Shown: positions 1 to 13,799 of the stretch, piece after piece
How positions within the stretch are numbered: position 1 is the stretch's first letter
How the letters are laid out: every line of letters starts with the position of its first letter
Assembly: GCA_004352715.1 (NCBI GenBank)
Contig: SCFE01000013.1
Coordinates: 2,621,200 to 2,685,199 of the forward strand
Direction: 5' to 3'
DNA length: 64,000 bases
Source of the DNA: Hofstenia miamia
Lineage: Eukaryota; Xenacoelomorpha; Acoela
Notes under the pieces: model-generated
What the model was told of the DNA's origin: nothing
Seen by the model: only the letters and a program-made list of their open reading frames with translations
Databases searched by the model: none
Made by a program: the position numbers and the translations under genes

Positions 1-87
1 AAAGATATTGGAAATCTAATGATGAAAAACGAAACATGAGGAAAAGTTGTAGTTTTCTCATGTTCGGTTTATTTAACTAAGTTTTAC

Positions 88-3000
88 CTTGTAACTTCTT
101 CGTCAGTTTCAACTAATAATCTTTCTTGAAGGTCCTTGATGATCTTGGCGCCACTCATTTTTAAGTCACTGATAGCTCCTACAGCAGCGGATCTTACTTC
201 AGCGATATCTCCATAACGAAAACTCCAAACTATGGCTTCCTTTACATCAGTTCTCTGAATTTTTAAATGTCCAAGAGCTAAATTGCAAAAATTATTTAAT
301 ACGTAGTTTATGAGGAGGATCTGTGTGGCAAAATCAAATGAGCTTATAATTTTACAATGAAAATTTGAACAATTCAAATGATTTGTGAAACATTTCTAAG
401 CCAAAACATGTTTAGACAGATTTCACTCATAATTTTAAAAATACAAAAAAATAAAATAATCCTTCGGTTTAAATGAAAAAACTCGCAAAGTAGGCAATCA
501 TCTATGAATCTAAGAAACCTTGAAATTTTCTATAAAGATATTATAAATAGTAGTTGACTAAGCAACTCAATTTCGCCTAGAACAGTTTTATCAGTTGAAA
601 CTTTGAAATTTATTGAGTTCGATATAAATATTAGCAGCGTTATGCCTATGCATCAAGATTATTCAAGCGCCTATGCAGAAAGTTGGGAGAGGTTCGGAGG
701 GATTTAGACCACCCCAATAGGGGCAAATTAACAAAATTATCCGTATCTTTATTTCGAGTAATCAATAGGTTTTGAAGTGAATGCTGACCGATGTGGAATA
801 AAATTTGTCACTTTTCAAAACAAAAATGAAATCACAACATAAAAAATACATTAATTTCTAATAATATTTTCCCCACAAAGGTAGTTTCATTATAATATTT
901 AGTGAATTTTAACAATTTCCAAATATTTTTCATTGTAGAAGGAGGGCTTCCTACACATGAATTATGTGCAATTTACTCCAAAATAGAAGTATGAGTCATA
1001 CTTATGTAAAGGTAGCTTGGGACCTGAGACACCCAATAAAAAATGCTGTATACACTCTTGCATAACTTAAGGGATGGCTATGAGATAAATGATAATCCAA
1101 AGTCGCTAGACATAGTAGTTATGTGTGTACACGTGAACAAAATAATAGTGAGGCAGATCTACTTTTCGTTTGATTAACTCTATCCAGGCGGCGCCAATCA
1201 CATAGGGCTAGATATGTAGCTACACCATTATGTGAAACTTATATTTTTGGGTAAAAAGTCCATATTTATGTGATTACGTCAGCAAAAATAGCTATTTTTA
1301 CTTGAAAATGGGTGGGAAATTGCATTATTTTTTCAAAGTTATTATCAACCCAGGGTATTTCTATGTGTTTATTGTACAGCAATAGGCCGGAATTACTTGA
1401 AACCATCAAAATTTTAACTAGCGTCAAGAAATAGTGAGCCATTTTCTAGGAAAATCATAATTTTCAACATATATCCTGTATACACAATTATGCATGTCTT
1501 GACATAACGTTCCAAATGTGGATATAACATTGTTGAGATAAATATAGGCAAAAATTTTGATGACGTCAGCAGAAATATGAAAAAACTAATAGTGACTATT
1601 AGTGTTACAAATGACAAGCACAAAAAATATTTATTCGCTATAAAATTTCATATTTTGAATAGACATCGAATGGGTGTGACACAATGTTTTAACTATTGAA
1701 AATCAAAAAACTAAAATTTCCGCCATGTAACTTCGACAAAATATTTATATGTTCGGAAGTACACATTGCCACCCCTAAAAATTTGCAGAAATGTGCTAAA
1801 TAGATAAATATTTAGACAGTCAGAAAACATCAAGCAAATACATAACTTTTTCCGAGAGTTATGAAAAAAATAAGAGAGATGTGGGGGTTTTAACCACCTA
1901 TCTCCTGATAGGGTAGGATTTTTAATGCAACAAAAACATATTTATATGCGTATTTTACTAATATGCGTTCATTTCTATTTGACTTAGAATTACAAACTTC
2001 CACTTAATTCATTACATTAGCGTTACAACATGAATCTATACGGCAAAAAATTAATAAAGCCTCATAGTTCTTTTAAGCATTTGGACAAAAATAAGAGTAT
2101 CTTGTAAGAGGAATGGGAAATGTTAGGAGGGAAAAGTACAAGTTGCCGAAGCTGTGAAGAGATTTAGTGCTGAGCTGCTTCTTCTCTTCGGTAAGTCAGC
2201 AACAAGAGTGGATGAATAAATGAACAAATAATTGGATAATAGAAAACTACACAACAGCTATAAGCAGAGGAATATTAAAGGCGCAAGTTATTTGCAATTG
2301 ATTTCTGGACTAAATGCTTGTTAGCGTGGATTATATGTATTGGATTGATATACTCTGTTTCGATTTAGGCAGGATTTTCTATTAAAAAACTTCTACATTG
2401 GACTGAAGAGAACCGACATGAAGGTATCGAAAAACACCTCCAATTATCAAAAAATGGGTTTGGATCTAAATTTCGGGTAAATTTGTTATTCTTCCTGTTA
2501 TTATAAAAAAGCAACATTGGATTGTTATAATGAAATCCGACTGAATGAGATAATTGGCGAGTTGCTGAAGCGTTATCATACGTATTTCAACAAGTTGAGA
2601 CTTCACTCCACCACACATAAAAAATTGAAGAAAAATGGTGTAATGATGGCAGAATAATCGAATCAACATTTTGCAAGCAATTAGTATTTTTCAATAGGTT
2701 TCGGTATTGTAGGAAACTGAAAAGAATATTACTAGAAATCATAACAATAAAAAAAAATTGCAATAACTTAAAAAGTTATTCTGAATTTGAACAATATCTG
2801 TAATATCACACTATATTGCATATTGGTATTAGCTTGAATTTATATTGTTTTTTTAATCAAAATTTACTTTCTCTAATTCAATCATAAATATTGTCAACGC
2901 GCTTGCAAAAATTACAAAAAATTGATAATTATATAAAAAGATATGCAATACATAAACACTAAATATCAAAATATATGCATATACGTATTCAAAATGTATA

Positions 3001-6000
3001 TGTATACATAAAAATATTCAAACCATTGATTGATTTTACAATGACTTTCCAACTTGGATCGAATTTTGTAAGATTCAAAAGTTGGTCAATTATTTCTTGA
3101 TCCTTGATACCGAGATGAGCACATGCAACACATGTCTCCATACGAACAGTTATGTAGTCACTGGATAGGCAATCAAGAAGTGATTGAAGAAGACGAGGAG
3201 TATAATAATCTAAATGGAAGAAATAAAAAAACGCAATGACCTAATGGAACCCAAATAAGAACAATATGCATGTAAATCTTACAAAATGAAGTAAAATAAT
3301 TACAAGAACCCGTCTGTTAATACGAAAACTAAGTAAATCACTGATACAAAAATAAATATTCTCTGTTATGTGTTCGCACATCGGGCTGAGGGATAAGTGA
3401 ATGAATACTTAGTGTTATATAGTCGACGTGCTTTGGGTGAGAGACTCGAGGTGGCGGTGGACCCACTTGCAAATCACATAGGACAAATTGCATTTAAATG
3501 AATATTGTAAGGATTCTTTGTTTTGACTACAAGTCATAAAAAATGACTAATATAAATGAGTTCCTCTATTACATTTGCATTTACATATTAATTCCCCTCC
3601 TTAAAGTACCTCTAGTATATAGTACAGTAAAATCAGGTTGTAACGACTTTTTATAATAGCAATTAAATAGAAGAAAAAAACGACATTTAAGTTTTAGTTT
3701 TATTTTAAAAGCATAATCATTTACTATATCTTTACTATTAACAATTCCTCTACTATTTTATTAGTCGAGCTAAGAAATTAAGAGGAAAAGGGGTCCGTGG
3801 GTAAAAAAGGTTGAGAACCACTGCGCTTGATGAAACATATTTTTATAAAAAAATCTCCTTTGATGTAATCCTATATTATAATTTACTCTAAAATTATATT
3901 TATCTCAAATATGAAAAGGAAATTTGGTGAATAAATATGAAAATATCCGTGAAAGTACAGTAAAACGAAGAGATCCATATATATTGTACTGCTGATTAAA
4001 ATGTAGTAACATAGATGCAGATATCAAAGATGAAATATATATGTATGATACAGATTTTAAAAATATACTTAAAGCAACGAGCTTCTTTAAGGCATCTACT
4101 CTCTGAATGTCGTTGCCATTGTTCAGTAAGTCTTTGATCTTTTCAAAAACTAAATTTCCTAAACGTAGCTGTCCTATTGCCTGCGCAGCCGCCGTCCGAG
4201 CTTCTTCAGCCCAATCATGCCACATTAAACGAAGCAACTTTGAGCCGACATCCTAAATATAGAAAACTCCGCAAACTCTGCATTAAGTCGAAGATTTCAG
4301 CACAAGATTTCATGAAGTAATATTCAATGACTATTGTGTAAAAATAGTTAGACAACTTTGAACATTCAATATTTCATAGCAGAATCACTAAGATCAATAT
4401 GAGGCAATATAAGAATTAATAGCAATTACATTTAGCATTCAAACATTCTTAGTAATTAACAACGACGATAAAATTCAATACATTGAAATGGGCTACAAAA
4501 CTGAAGGATGAGAAGATTTTTCTACGTTTTACGTTATTACGGGTTATTTTTGTGACAGTTGATAAGATTTAAAAAATACATATTCCGATGAAACTAAAAT
4601 ATTTCAAAAAAGATTTTCAATGTTCGATACAACAGAAAATTAAAAAAATAAAGTTTCTAGCATATATTTGTAAGCATACTTATGTTTTACAATATTGCAT
4701 TGGGTTAGCGTCCTCTTATTCTAGAGCCTTTGGTAATTTTTTAATATTATATTTTTTGTATACTTACTTTGCTAACTGGTCCATTTAACCGAGGGATAAT
4801 TTTGCAAGCCATGAAACGTTCCTTCCAGTTTTTGCTGTTCAGAAATTCTCCAACCATGTAGTGCACTACTTTCTAAAATAACTACATAAATTAAATGGAA
4901 AGGGACGCTAAGAAGGAATATTCAGTCACTTAGTTATAATGAGCGATTGAACGGCATAAGTTAGGTCACATTGAAAGTTCTGAATTTATAAATTTCTGGT
5001 TTCAACACTAGAAAGTCTAGTCCTTAAAATCTACCTGTTATTTCAAATTTACTTAAGAAAATAACAAAATTTATCTGCAATGGAGGTAATTATATTTTCA
5101 AAAGAAAAAATTGTAAATATTGGCTTAGGTATTTTTAAATAAAAGCTGGTAAATGACGACCGGAGAAGGTCATGTTGCTTACATTTCCATTGCTTAGCTT
5201 AATGAGAGCTTCTAAACTCAATTTGAAGTTATCATCCACCGATGTTGTCAAAAGTACTTGAATGAAAACTTCAACGATGAAAGAGTTACACAATCCTGTA
5301 TAAGTCAGTACAAGAGCAGCAATTAATCTGTCATCCAATTGGTTGCTAGTTAATCGTGAAGTCAAAATACTAATGGCCTAAAATAAATGCTAGTTGGGAC
5401 ACAGCAACGTAACCATACCTCGTCATTTTTTTCATTTAAAATTAAAAGAGTAACAGCGGCAGCCATTTGGAGAGTTTGTGAATGGTTTTTGAGGTACTTT
5501 TCCACATGCAATCTCAGATCCCCTGGCAATTTGCCCTTCTCCTCAAATACTAGAGGAGCGTCATCTGCCACGTCAACAGTCTACATATTCAGGATAAGTT
5601 TACATAAATGAATTTAATATCTTGATATTCCATCTTAGAACAATAAAAACTTAAGTTTGGTTATGAAAAAAATTCATAAGATACCTCACACACAACCAAC
5701 ATTGTCAAAAGTTCTCAGTTTAAACCTCAATAGATTTACATAGATGGAAGAAATAAGATTAAAAATGTACCTCTTCGAAGAAGGAATATTCTGCTAATTT
5801 AGGCAATCTAAACACGGCTGCCCGTGCACAAGTAGCTAAGGCATCAAACACTTCCGAGTCATTGATGCTGCTTAACGCGACTTCGATTTCTTTAGGAGTC
5901 GCGTGATACCATAGATGGCCTACATTATTGGCTGCAAGCCACTTATGAACTAAACGGAATAAAAGTAAGACTAGGATGCATATGATAGTCATATTGTAAT

Positions 6001-8113
6001 TAACAGCGGTGAATATGTATCCTAATTACTAAATCATTAGATAGCAATGATAAATTCTTGGAAGTGAAATGCACTATTTCACATTCAACCAATACATAGA
6101 ATTGTCAAGCACACTATTTGTTAAAATTAAACCCGAGGCTGAAAAAGGACCGATTTCAATCACTATTGCTAATACGACATCCGATTCTAATGGATTCTTG
6201 AGAATTAGACCAGTCGAAGAAAATTGTATTGTTTTATGATGATATTAAGTACAGAAAAATAGCTACCGATTAACTGCCGGTGTTGTCCATCATCATCTAA
6301 TGTGATGTAGAGTTTTTCAAACTTATCGTTCAATTCATCAAAAGTGCTTCTCTCCAGCACAACTTCAGCAGGATCCTAAAAAGAGGTTTGAATGACTTTA
6401 AATCAATGAAACAACAAAAACAGTCCCTAAGTCTCTCAAAGAACTTTTGAAATAGTATTTGAGTGACCATTGAAAAGAAATTACGAGAAATTAATACAAT
6501 ATACAGATATAATATCTGACCTTTGTTAAAGTTCATTGAGAATTTGAAATTTTTTGGGTAATGCTCTTACAAAAAATGGTTTTTAGAAAGGAAAAATTCA
6601 GATTGTGAGAAACTCACTTGCTTAGGCTTGGGAAGCTCCACCCAACGACGATTTTTGTAGACTTCTGACTTTCGTTTTAAAAATGAATTCTTAAATTCAT
6701 TAGCTCCAGATGCCGTTTCAATTTTGGTACCTAAAATTCAAATTAACAACCACTTGTATTGTGATTTGAACGCTAGTGAAAACAAAAGGATTTCTTAAAT
6801 AAATTTAAATAAATCAGATTTTTTTCCCCAAATGAAATCAATAGAAAGACATTTTTTATATTGTTGCTTTCAATAAATTTGCGAATTTCAAAAATAACAC
6901 ACACACACACTGTGTAGTCTCAATATACTATATTCAATTATATTTATATTCATAATATTTATAAAATACTACCAGAAACATGCTCTTGGCCTAATTTGCC
7001 ATTAAGGTTTTCTAAATTTTGAGCAGCTCTTTTAGGGAATGTCCTTACACGAAAAGCTTCAACGTCAATGGAAGCAGTAGAATTATCCATTTCTAAAAAA
7101 CAAATCTTGTAAATGCTTGAAAATAATTTAGAAATATTGATTTTATTATTTATGAAGAACGTTAAACCATATTCATTAAAAATGTGCTTAGACTTACTTT
7201 CAAGAAACCTGTTGAGTTTTTCATCCTCACACTGACGACGCTTTTTGTAATACGCGGCTTTTAGAAGGGACTCGTCAGATTGTTCAAGAGATGTGAAAGT
7301 TGCATCTCTGGTATTAGGAAATCTACTATCAAATTTCTAAAATAGGCAGGATTAAGAACATATGCACAACATTTAACAAGAAACACCGAGGAACAATTTA
7401 TGAAATTTTAAGAATTAAATAAGACTAAAATTTGTCTCACCAACTTTTTTTGCAATATTCTAAATTGCGCTGTGTTTTGCATAATTTCCTTGGCCTTACT
7501 TGTTCACTTAAAATATGTCAACTTCATTGTTACATATAAATTTAGAATTTAGCTAATAAAAATATTTGAAACACAAAATGCTGATATTCGAACAAAGAGA
7601 CTTAAAGAATTCAGCTAAAACAAAATATCCTACAATTGAGAATGGTATTCATCTTAATTAATGATCTTTACACAAATATGACAGAAATTCAAGGAAGAGT
7701 GCTAATGAAAACTTAATATTTAAACTTAACTGAATTATGTTAAACAAAATTTTCAACATCTTTGTCAAGGCGTTAGCCTAAAATGATGAAATAGTTTTCA
7801 AGAAAACCAAACCAAAACTCAATAATCTATATACGAAAGTTCATTCATTAAGGTATTAAATAGTAACCTGAATGCTTATAAGTGAAGATTGATCCTTTGA
7901 TTCTTCATTACTAATATTGTCAAACATTATGTCGCTACACTCGGCAAAACCAACAGTGCTATCCACATAGTTACGAAGACGTTCATAATTTTGACTTTGG
8001 CTAGTTTCAGCTTGTGACAAAATCCAACAGGCAGTATTTCTGTTTAAACTACCAAGAAGATATTCGTCCCATTCCATTTGCGGCTTCCCTTGCATTTGGC
8101 GAACAATTTGAAC
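88..8113 (-). CDS. HEATR4: HEAT repeat-containing protein 4, 3'-truncated by the window edge
   Basis: Thirteen minus-strand exons splice in frame with GT-AG borders: 8113-7868, 7494-7441, 7336-7198, 7092-6973, 6730-6618, 6375-6267, 5949-5771, 5580-5419, 5377-5183, 4872-4768, 4252-4069, 3209-3024, 277-88. They give about 660 residues. The N-terminal part includes MEWDEYLLGSLNRNTACW. The C-terminal two thirds are HEAT-type helix pairs such as WAEEARTAAAQAIGQL. The order DPSWKV, ALGHL, AIVWSFRYGDIAEVRSAA matches my recollection of vertebrate HEATR4, which is linked to cilia and testis but has no known enzymatic role. The donor after exon 277-88 shows that the gene continues off the left edge. 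The 5' end is uncertain: exon 8113-7868 is open at its start (an internal ATG lies at 8095), and the acceptor before 7494 is weak. The 2.7-kb intron 278-3023 holds nothing I recognise. Confidence 0.82.
3781..3832. mobile_element. hAT-type terminal repeat remnant in a HEATR4 intron
   Basis: The stretch ends with AAGGTTGAGAACCACTG, the reverse of the CAGTGGTTCTCAACC terminus typical of Charlie-like hAT transposons. No matching opposite end is seen within the intron 3210-4068, so this is probably a fragment. Confidence 0.4.
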
Positions 8114-8920
8114 CTATTAGAGAAATTAAAATTTGAACAAGCGTTAAAGAACCAAATGGTGAACTCCAGAAAATTAATACCGGTATATGTTCTACGAATG
8201 CACAATATTTGCTAAAAATATATATATATTTACCGAGAGCTTAACAATAGGTTCAGCATTTTATTTTAATGTTTCATTCATAAAAATAGTCAATAACGAT
8301 TGCTTTTACAAGAAATACACAGCAATGTCAAAACTCTATAATAAATAATATTCAATTTTCCCAAATTCATATTATCAGCGATGTTTTTACAGTGTCAGAT
8401 AACGATTACAAGACTTGATTCATTATGATGAGGGGTAAACTCTAATTGAAATTGTCGCAATCTTCTGCAAATAGGGTTTAAAACTGCCTAAGGTCACACC
8501 CCAATAGCAAAGCCACGTGGCAGTTTCGTCATTTTAAGTTTTTTGGTGGCAAAGTCGGGTAATTTACGTGGCATTGTAACGAAATTTAAATTCGTCAAGT
8601 CAATTCTTAAATTACGTGGCAAATTTGTAACATTTTTACCAAAATGTCACCAACTATCATAAAAAAGGCAACTACCAGCATATGTTGCTTAAAGGTTTGT
8701 TTACATAAGAGAACTACTTTCAGTTACGTGGCAAAAAGGAAACATATTTACCAAAATACGACGTAAATTCTAAGTGAAAGTGCGACTGTGATAACCTACA
8801 GATTCAAACATTCCTGCAATCCAAAATTTTATTTGTAAAGTTATTAGTACCTATCAGTGCAATCGCGGAAGAATTTTTCGCGACACCTTATAAAATTCAA
8901 AATTTTAAATTTTATTTCTG

Positions 8921-8964
<44 letters not shown>

Positions 8965-9032
8965 TAAAAGCAATTTATATAAATGTCTGCCCTGCAAGTG
9001 TCTTTTTAATTGTGCCAATTTTAGATTGATGG
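8114..9032. other. Intergenic stretch with repeated ACGTGGCA motifs and a TA microsatellite
   Basis: No gene is recognised upstream of the first HEATR4 exon. The motif ACGTGG recurs four times between 8512 and 8735 (CCACGTGGCA, then three TTACGTGGCA). A TA dinucleotide run lies at 8922-8959. Additional 5' HEATR4 exons could lie here but cannot be proven. Confidence 0.5.
8922..8959. repeat. (TA)n microsatellite
   Basis: About 19 uninterrupted TA units. Confidence 0.95.
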
Positions 9033-9990
9033 CTAAGAAAATTGTGTTGCAATTCTTGTTCGAATATTGTAAAATTTTTGGAATTTCGGATATTTACAAC
9101 TAACACATTCCATTGCTTTACAGTTAACAAGGAAATTTATTGTTTTAACCCTTTGTTTACAATCTACTCTTATATTTAGCCAGTTTTTTAGTTTGCTAAG
9201 GTACTTGCTCATGTATTGTATGAAATAGCTAGGTGCTAACGTTTGATGATCTTGTAGGCATATCTTAAACTTCAGATAAAGTTGTTGTTTATTCGCAGGA
9301 GTAGGACAGTTGACTGGAAATGAATGTAGTAAGTAAAAAAAATTAAAAAAAGGTAATGAATGTATCAATAAGTTGTTGGCTTCGTGTTATTTTTCTTAAT
9401 TTTATAATATATTGGATGACTTCATTCATTTGCTTTAGCTTGTTTGAAATAGATTCTTTATAGTTTAAATCCTTATTTAATTGAACTCCTAAGTATTCAT
9501 TAATGTCTATTTTTAATTTGCCCTACATATATCTAAGGTCCTTTGTTGCAAATATCGTGGATTGTCTTGTCGATGATTAAAATATTTTATTAGATGTTGT
9601 ATATTAGTATTTAGTTCAGTTGTTGCATTAAATGGGCTATAATTAAACAAGTATCATGTGCATATTGGTATATTTAACATGTCTTTATATCTAAAAGTTT
9701 TCATATCATTCACATAAATTGTAAAGAGCATAGGTCCTTGAGGTACTCCTCCATCTGGTATTATATAATTTAAGTATATATCATCCATTCTAACTCGATG
9801 TTTACGATTCTTTAAAAAACTATTTATTAAATCTGCACTCTTTAGACAAACTCCATGAAATATTCATCGGTTACAAAGAATTTCATGACCTATGACTTCA
9901 AATGCATTACTGAGATCTAGAATTGCTACAGCTGAACAAAAGTCATAAATTGAGGTTTAGACTGGATTTCAAAAGAGGCCCTGGTCAATG
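9033..9990 (-). pseudogene. Non-LTR retrotransposon reverse transcriptase relic
   Basis: The minus strand carries, in order, AILDLSNAFEVIGHEIL (palm motif region), a segment ending SFLKNRKHRVRM, and GGVPQGP followed by LFTIYVNDM, all hallmarks of non-LTR reverse transcriptase. Many stops follow. A 111-codon open stretch at 9368-9033 then contains SKLKNWLNIRVDCKQRVKT, the thumb-like downstream part. No YxDD motif survives in frame. This is a dead, 5'-truncated copy. Stretch 9991-10876 beyond it holds nothing I recognise. Confidence 0.7.
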
Positions 9991-10876
9991 CATTAAAATG
10001 GAAACGTATAAGTTTACAGAGCAGATACCGCTAAATGTAGAAGGAAGTTCAGGAGAGCTGTCTTGACAGCATTATCTTATGCATTTTACAGATGAAAATC
10101 GTACAGATTTTTTTTGTTGTATCCAGTAAGCTTCAAAGACTGATATTAGAAAATTCTCAGATTATACATGTATTACTAATGCACTTATCAAGTAGCAAAT
10201 TGAAATATATTTATGGCAAAAATAGAAAATATCAATAATGTGATAAAATTCTCAAAAGTCTCATGATAAATCAGAATAACAAAATATTCTGGTGTGGAAA
10301 ATTTATTGATGGTTGGAATGATCGGGCGGAGGCTATTACTAAAAATAAATGAATAAATTTATTCTTAGCATAAAATTCTTATTAGAGTATCCAATACCAA
10401 CTAAAGATGTTTTTTAAGACATATATTCAGCGAATTCATTGATATGAATCTATGTTATGAGTATCTGAAAAAAGAATCTTAAGATCTTAAGAAATTCAAT
10501 TATGTAAGAAATAGTCAAGTTTCAGGTTATTTCGTATATTATTGCAACTTTCAATGAAATTTAAATAAAAACTATTCCAACAAATGTCATCCCACACACG
10601 AAAACTTTTTCAATATGAAGAGAATTCCTAAATCTTAGAACTTGAGCAAATAACATATGGTCAATTACAAAGTGAGTGTTTCAGCAAAAAATAGAAATGT
10701 AGTAGTAAAACTATTAACTGATAAGATAACATTATCGAAATTAAAAATAAAAAGCTTAGTATTTTCATTGGTAAATTTAGCTTGATTCTATTGCACGTTT
10801 CTAAACTCAAAATGATAGTCCTTTTATTTCTGAAAGTAATAGGAGTGAATCTTCATAGTAACGGATAAGTTAATTT

Positions 10877-11280
10877 GGTTGGTTATTAAATCTGTCAATT
10901 CATAATCTTATGGCTGTCAGAATTTATCTTACAGCTGTCAGAAAAGATGTAACTATGGAAATCACTCTTATCCAATAGAATTAATCAAAAAGCATTATCA
11001 ATATAGTAAATAGTAAAATAATTAAAAATATTAAAATACCTTTTGAAGTTTAAGTAATTGATTAATGTGAATCCTTTGAAAAATTTAGAAAATTATATAT
11101 GTAGGAAGCAAGTGAAATGTTATTTCAATTTCCTTTCTCATATAGATACTATTTTAACTAGATGTCTCTTTAGCGTTGTCCCAATAAAGTTCATTTTAAA
11201 CAATAACGACTTTTTCTGACAGTTGTAAGATAAATTCTGACAGCCATAAGATTATGAATTGACAGATTTAAGAACCAACC
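10877..11280. mobile_element. MITE-like element with about 69-bp terminal inverted repeats
   Basis: Arms 10877-10945 and 11212-11280 are inverted copies starting GGTTGGTTATTAAATC and GGTTGGTTCTTAAATC, with only a few mismatches. The interior of about 265 bp has no coding potential. Total length 404 bp fits a non-autonomous DNA transposon. No clear target duplication is visible and the superfamily is not assigned. Confidence 0.75.
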
Positions 11281-12450
11281 TTTTTCGTAAAACGAATTCG
11301 AAAAAAAATACAAAAAGGGGTTAAACCCAACTGTCTAAAGGCTTTATAATATTTTAAATTTGCATAGATTGAGAGTTTGTAAAGGAGTGATTAAAATTGA
11401 AATATAAAAAATATTATTACTGAAAGTATTTCAAAAAAATTTTTTTTAAATCCAAGAAACAATATTATACTGAACTTTTAGCCGACTTTAGCTAACACCG
11501 ATTGAGATTGAGATTCAATAACGTTTTTATTGCTAAGTTGCTATAAATACGTGTAAAACAGCGTAATGTAGTGTCTTGTTCAGCTAAGAATAAGAACACA
11601 AATTTATATTCTAAACTTAAATATACAGAAGCTACGGACAACAACTAAGAATTTACTAAGCTTAAAGTAAAATGAATTGAATTAGTTAAAGCAGAGAAGC
11701 TTGTACAAAATTGTCCGACACTACAGTAAATCTTTTTTTTATAGTTTAAAAAGTACAGATATTGTAATATTACGTTTAGCTCTTAACCGACTAATAAATT
11801 GAAAAAGTCTGCTGTTTTAATAATCAGGTGTCGTCCTAAAATGTGCAATTCAAAAGCAGCGAATGCAGCACATATTTTGTAAAAAACCAAAATAAAAATG
11901 ATATAATTTGTCTCACTTGACGATTGTTAAACATACATTGTACACCAAGCTTCGCCATGGGACAGAATTTTGATTTCCACCTCTCCTTAGCACATGAATT
12001 TTTCCGTAGGAAATTCCATGGAGCCCCAGGTCTCCACAGCACAAATCATATGCGTGTATATCTATTCTAACTCAGGGATGGAAGTAGGCCGAAAACGTTT
12101 GCCCAAGCGCTTCCAAAATAGAAATTAATGCCGATTCAGCCCATTTCATGATGCTTACCAAAAATATTTATTCAATGTTTCAGTTTGTTAACCAAATTTG
12201 GGTATCTTAGAAACTCACAATATGATCTACACCCTGAAATTTGAAACTTAAACTGAATTTTAGAGGACTATATGATTCTAATGTAAATTTTAAAATGTAA
12301 GCATTATTTTTCATTACATTGTTTAATGAGTTTAGTGCAATGTTGAGTAATAGTAATTTATTTTTGAAATAAATGCATATTTGTTTTAATTTATTTTCAA
12401 CTTAACGCATTGAAGAAATTTAGAGCAGTACTAATATTAATATTGACACC
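11281..12450. other. Intergenic, nothing recognised
   Basis: AT-rich sequence without conserved coding exons, RNA genes or repeats that I can name. Confidence 0.5.
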
Positions 12451-12454
12451 ACAT

Positions 12455-13505
12455 GTATTTTCCTAGATATCAGAAAAGCATTTGATAGTGTCTCGCATGC
12501 GCTCCTGCTTAAAAAGTTGCATCACTTGATTTTAACAATATTTTTATATTATTATTGCAATCCTACTTATCTGCGCGGACTCAGTGTGTCAGAGGTGGCA
12601 ACTGTTTGTCTAGCCCCAGGCATGTCTCTAGCGGTGTGCCCAGAGATGACTGTAAACTTTTGTCGTTTGGTCTTCTTCCTTAACACTTTTGTCAGTTGGG
12701 TGGTGCAAAATGGTATGTGAGTTCAGGATGGTAAAACGAAGATGATGGGTTTCTGCTGTAATAGAGTGCCGGATATTCTTATAGGCAATGTATCCATCAA
12801 ACATGTCTCTAACACTAAAGACTTGGGTATTATGATATCAAATAATTTGTCCTGGACCTCACATGTATCTTTTATTATTTCAAATGCCCTTAGATGTTAT
12901 TATTTTATGAAAAGAAACATTCTTTTTAGTACTCCATACTAAATGTCGGGTTTATCGATCTTGTGTTCTTAGCATTATTTTATATTCATCACAGGTCTGG
13001 TGCGCTAGTATTGCTTCCAACAGGAAACTGGAATCATTCCATAAACGTGGGATCAAATGGGTGACTGGTAAAATTAACAACGTTGATTTTTTGCTATCTA
13101 TGCGCAGTCTTCCTCTATCCTATTATCTAATATATTCCGACATTACCTTTTTCTTCAAATTATTACATCAGAAAATGGATCGTAATATATCCGATTATGT
13201 ACTAGTTAGTGCTTGTTCTGTTTTACGACCAACAACTACCTCAATATTTGTTCTCAAGAGAAAGTATAAGAAATTTGGAAGTGAGAACAATTATTTTAGC
13301 AGAGCCGTGATAACAGCAAACATCCTCGTTTGTTCTCACCAAGTCGATTTCTAAGTTGAGTTTCCTGCCTTCAAACGTCAAATCAAACTTTCTTTAGCTA
13401 CCAATTACTTCAATATTCAAAACTCATGTACAAACTTGCATTCATTTGCGCACCTTGTTGGTGCTAATCTCCCTTTTCCATCTATTATTATAAATCCTCT
13501 GTAGG
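12455..13505 (+). pseudogene. Non-LTR retrotransposon reverse transcriptase relic with ATT-rich tail
   Basis: Plus-strand fragments in several frames read FLDIRKAFDSVSHALLLKKL (palm motif A), then KDLGIMISNNLSWTSHV, then RKLESFHKRGIKWVTGKI and SLPLSYYLIYSDITFFFKLL, the usual order at the 3' half of a Jockey/CR1-type ORF2. Frameshifts and stops break it. The 3' side runs into an ATT-rich tail near 13525-13540, like the tail of the better preserved copy at 29.5-30.6 kb. It is inactive. Confidence 0.75.
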
Positions 13506-13799
13506 GATAATTAAGTCGTAAATTATTATTATTAATATTATACCATAAGAAGGTATTTTTCTCTTGAATAACGTTTTATTAATTACGATAGTAGTTGGTT
13601 CAAAAAACGGAAAGTGCGGTTTTGATGCGCAAGAAAACCGAACAAATTTTTTGACAATAGCCTCGCACTAACTTTTAGGAATGCTATAATTTAAAGAAAA
13701 TATTACTATGTAATCAAGAAAACAACGAAAAAATTTCTGAAAAACCTTAAATAATATGGATAATGAAGCAAATATTTTAAAAGCTACAACTGCAATTTC

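Noticed and set aside
5387-5611. Plus-strand frame of 74 codons
   Set aside because: It is antisense to a well-supported HEATR4 exon and has no motif of its own.
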